From contig BOBW01000072.1 of NCBI GenBank assembly GCA_026002595.1, positions 1-8,271 on the forward strand: 8,271 nucleotides of DNA, given 5' to 3'. Origin of the DNA: Spirochaetia bacterium (GTDB lineage: Bacteria > Spirochaetota > Spirochaetia > Treponematales > Breznakiellaceae). The notes beneath the pieces were generated by a model. It was not told the origin of the DNA, ran no database searches, and worked only from the letters and a program-made list of their open reading frames with translations. Positions 6,090 through 8,271 of the stretch are shown here, piece by piece. Made by a program: the position numbers and the translations under genes. Within the stretch, counting starts at the first letter, position 1; each line of letters starts with the position of its first letter.

Positions 6090-6134
6090 GAAATAAGAAT
6101 CTGACATTATCTTTGACCAGATGAGGAGTGAAAC

Positions 6135-7880
6135 ATGAAAGAACCAAGACTAAAGGGATGGTGGCTTATCCGGCTGGCGCTTACCATTATCGGGAAAAAA
6201 GGGCTGGCGGAAATGACCAAGGCTTCGAAACACGGCAAGGAAACCCAGGCCAGGGTCCTGCGGGATATCCTTACCCAGTCGAAGGACACGGTTTACGGCA
6301 AGGAACATCACTTTGAGGATATCCTGGCGGCCGCAACCCCGGAAGAATTGTTCAGGCTATACGATGAAAATGTTCCGGTGAATGTCTATGAAGACTTGAA
6401 GCCCTATGTGGAGCGCCACAAGTCAGGTGAAGCGGGTGTTTTATTCCCCGGCAAGCCCAAGCTCTACGCCACCACCAGCGGCACCACCAATGAGCCCAAG
6501 TGGATACCCGTTTCCGAGCAGTACTATAAGGACGCCTACAAAAAGATGAACCAGATCGGGTTTTATGTCCTGATTCGGAACAAGCCCACGGTGTTTTACG
6601 GTCCCACCGTATCCATTGTGGGTAAGGCCGTAGAAGGCGCAGCCCCGGACGGCACCCTCTACGGTTCCCTTTCCGGGGTGAGCCAGCGGGATATTCCTGA
6701 GTTCATGAAGGTCCTCCATACCGCCCCGGCGGATGTATTCCATATTGCCGATTACAAGGCCCGGTATTACGCCATCATGCGTATGGGCATTGAGCGGGAC
6801 GCCCACCTCATCATCACCGCCAACCCCAGCACCCTGGTGGAGATGCAGACCAACGCCAATGAGTTCTACGATGAATACGTGAACGACATTGAAAAGGGCG
6901 CCCTGACCCACCGCTTTGACTATCCCGCTGAAATCCGCAGTGCCCTGGAGGCGAAGCTCAAGCCGAATCCCGCACGGGCGGAGGAACTGCGCAAACTAAA
7001 GGCCCGGTACGGCAATGTGCTGCCCAAACATTACTGGCCCAATATGGTTGAGGTCATGGTCTGGTTCTGCGGCAACACCAAGATATACTTTGACAAGATT
7101 CGGGATTCCTTTCCGCCGGACTGCGTATTCCATGAATTCGGCTATTTGGCCAGTGAATGTAAAACCGGCCTGGCGCTGAAGGCAAATAGCCCGGATACGG
7201 TTCTGTTCGGCCATATGCAGCTCTTTGAGTTTATCCACGAATCGGAGATTGACAGCCCAAACCCCCGGATCTACCAGATGCACGAGGTGGAGGAGGGGCA
7301 GCGCTACACCCTGCTGATCACCACTTCCGCGGGGCTCTACCGGTACAACATGAACGATATCCTGGAAGTGACCGGCCGTTACAACGAATTCCCCACCGTC
7401 ACCTTCATCCAGAAGGCAAACGGGACCATCAGCCTGACCGGAGAAAAACTCCATGAACGGCAGTTTATTGAGGCGGTCCACGAGGTGGAGAAGAAGACCG
7501 GGAAAATAGCCCCCTTCTTTGTGGGATTTGCGGACCCCCATAAATCAAATTACAAATTCTACTATGAATTTGAGAACCAGAATATCTCGGTGAAGGAAGC
7601 CGAAGAGTTTACCGCCTATCTTGACCAATGCCTGCAAAATTATAACAGCGAATACAAGGAAAAGCGGGCTTCCGACCGCCTTAAAGCGCCGGAAACTGCC
7701 CTGCTGGGGCCTGAGTCTTTTGAACGGTTCAAGGCCAATTGCATCGACAAGGGATACCGGGACGGCCAGTTCAAGGTGAATCTTTTGATGCAGGATGAAA
7801 AGCGCCACGCCATGTTCAAGGAGCTGATAACCAACGGGGGAGGGGGGGTACTCCGCTCAAATTCCCCGCAGGAAATTTGA
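6135..7880 (+). CDS. GH3-family acyl-adenylating / amide synthetase-like protein
   Basis: Complete 581-aa protein of the GH3 family, the ANL-superfamily branch best known from plants, where members activate carboxylic hormones with ATP and join them to amino acids. Signs: ATP-binding motif TTSGTTNEPKWIPV (113-126), the second core motif region HEFGYLASE (333-341), and the third, LYRYNMNDILEVTGRY (401-416) with Asp408, followed by FIQKANGTISLTGEKLHE (424-441). The C-terminal QFKVNLL (546-552) is placed like the plant QYKVPR segment, with Lys548 a possible catalytic lysine. Length is close to the plant enzymes. AGGAG (6124-6128) lies 6 nt before the ATG. No signal peptide is clear; the N-terminal WWLIRLALTIIG stretch is hydrophobic but short. 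It is transcribed away from the exporter cassettes and followed by a HAD hydrolase. Acyl and amine substrates are unknown. Confidence 0.9.
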   Translation: MKEPRLKGWWLIRLALTIIGKKGLAEMTKASKHGKETQARVLRDILTQSKDTVYGKEHHFEDILAAATPEELFRLYDENVPVNVYEDLKPYVERHKSGEAGVLFPGKPKLYATTSGTTNEPKWIPVSEQYYKDAYKKMNQIGFYVLIRNKPTVFYGPTVSIVGKAVEGAAPDGTLYGSLSGVSQRDIPEFMKVLHTAPADVFHIADYKARYYAIMRMGIERDAHLIITANPSTLVEMQTNANEFYDEYVNDIEKGALTHRFDYPAEIRSALEAKLKPNPARAEELRKLKARYGNVLPKHYWPNMVEVMVWFCGNTKIYFDKIRDSFPPDCVFHEFGYLASECKTGLALKANSPDTVLFGHMQLFEFIHESEIDSPNPRIYQMHEVEEGQRYTLLITTSAGLYRYNMNDILEVTGRYNEFPTVTFIQKANGTISLTGEKLHERQFIEAVHEVEKKTGKIAPFFVGFADPHKSNYKFYYEFENQNISVKEAEEFTAYLDQCLQNYNSEYKEKRASDRLKAPETALLGPESFERFKANCIDKGYRDGQFKVNLLMQDEKRHAMFKELITNGGGGVLRSNSPQEI

Positions 7881-7898
7881 CGGCGGACCTTTGATCCG

Positions 7899-8271
7899 AT
7901 GGCTCGCAGCTTCCCCGAGGCACGCGCCTTTATCTTCGATTTTGACGGTACGCTCTACGATTCCAGCGGGATCGCGCTGCGGCTCATTGCCCAGCGGCCC
8001 CTGGAAGCGTTTATTCTTTTGGCGGAACGCAAAACCCGCGCTTCCCTTGCCGGCTGCGATTACGGGGAGGCGGAGGCCTATTACCAGGAATTTTTTTCTT
8101 TGCTGGCCCGGAGGCTCCATAAACCGGCAAGGGTCCTCCGCTCCTGGTACTTTGATGAGTATATGCCCCGGATGTGCCGGGTATTAAAAAAGCATTTTCG
8201 GCTCCGCCCCGGCTGCCTTGAACTATTTGAAGAGCTTGCCCCTAAGCGGACCGGAGATCCTTTCAAATTTG
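7899..8271 (+). CDS. HAD-superfamily hydrolase (N-terminal part; cut by window edge)
   Basis: First 124 codons of a haloacid-dehalogenase-like hydrolase, probably a phosphatase. The catalytic motif I is FDFDGTLYDS, with nucleophile Asp14 and acid/base Asp16. The following helical region (about 22-108) fits the cap domain usual in phosphoglycolate phosphatase or beta-phosphoglucomutase types. Motifs II-IV lie beyond the window, so specificity is open. The ATG at 7899 is 18 nt after the GH3 stop and in the same frame. No strong ribosome-binding site is visible (only GGCGGA near 7882), so expression may depend on translation of GH3. The pair probably forms an operon, which is inferred from spacing. 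Confidence 0.82.
   Translation, partial: MARSFPEARAFIFDFDGTLYDSSGIALRLIAQRPLEAFILLAERKTRASLAGCDYGEAEAYYQEFFSLLARRLHKPARVLRSWYFDEYMPRMCRVLKKHFRLRPGCLELFEELAPKRTGDPFKF

Noticed and set aside
6441..7541. Long minus-strand open frames (156 and 181 codons) inside the GH3 gene
   Set aside because: They are complementary to a well-supported GH3 coding frame, have no recognisable domains or ribosome-binding sites, and are explained by GC-rich third positions.

Overview
The window looks like chromosomal or accessory DNA from a bacterium of intermediate GC, with strong GGAGG ribosome-binding sites placed 8-9 nt before most starts. From memory only, the bacterial GH3-type gene and the GTTCCAAAAT / TAACCAC inverted-repeat element recall host-associated Treponema-type spirochaetes, while the exporter genes look like Bacillota-type resistance genes. 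No marker gene here settles the taxonomy.

About three quarters of the window (1-5894) is minus strand and holds two parallel cassettes. Reading in the direction of transcription, cassette B (5894 down to 2883) is an ABC ATPase of the BcrA / lantibiotic-protection type, its ABC-2 permease, and a full-length amidohydrolase lipoprotein. Next comes an intergenic stretch with a MITE-like inverted-repeat element, a promoter and two palindromic operators. Cassette A (2619 down to the window edge at 1) follows: a MarR-family regulator, a DrrA-type ABC ATPase, a DrrB-type permease, and the first 123 codons of a second amidohydrolase lipoprotein. The two amidohydrolases are close paralogues, whereas the two transporters belong to different subfamilies. 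Each exporter is therefore followed by its own copy of the same surface-anchored enzyme. Overlaps and gaps of -14, 1 and 13 nt (cassette A) and -1 and 19 nt (cassette B) argue for two operons.

The plausible joint function is export of, or protection from, a toxic or signalling small molecule or peptide, coupled to hydrolysis outside the cytoplasmic membrane. MarR would control cassette A through the palindromes at its own promoter. This is inference from gene order; the substrate cannot be read from the sequence.

The right part (6135-8271) is plus strand: a complete GH3-family acyl-adenylating enzyme, then the start of a HAD-superfamily hydrolase that runs off the window. The divergent spacer between cassette B and GH3 carries a 40-bp relic of an ABC ATPase gene, 39/40 identical to part of the intact ATPase. 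This points to past tandem duplication and deletion at the locus.
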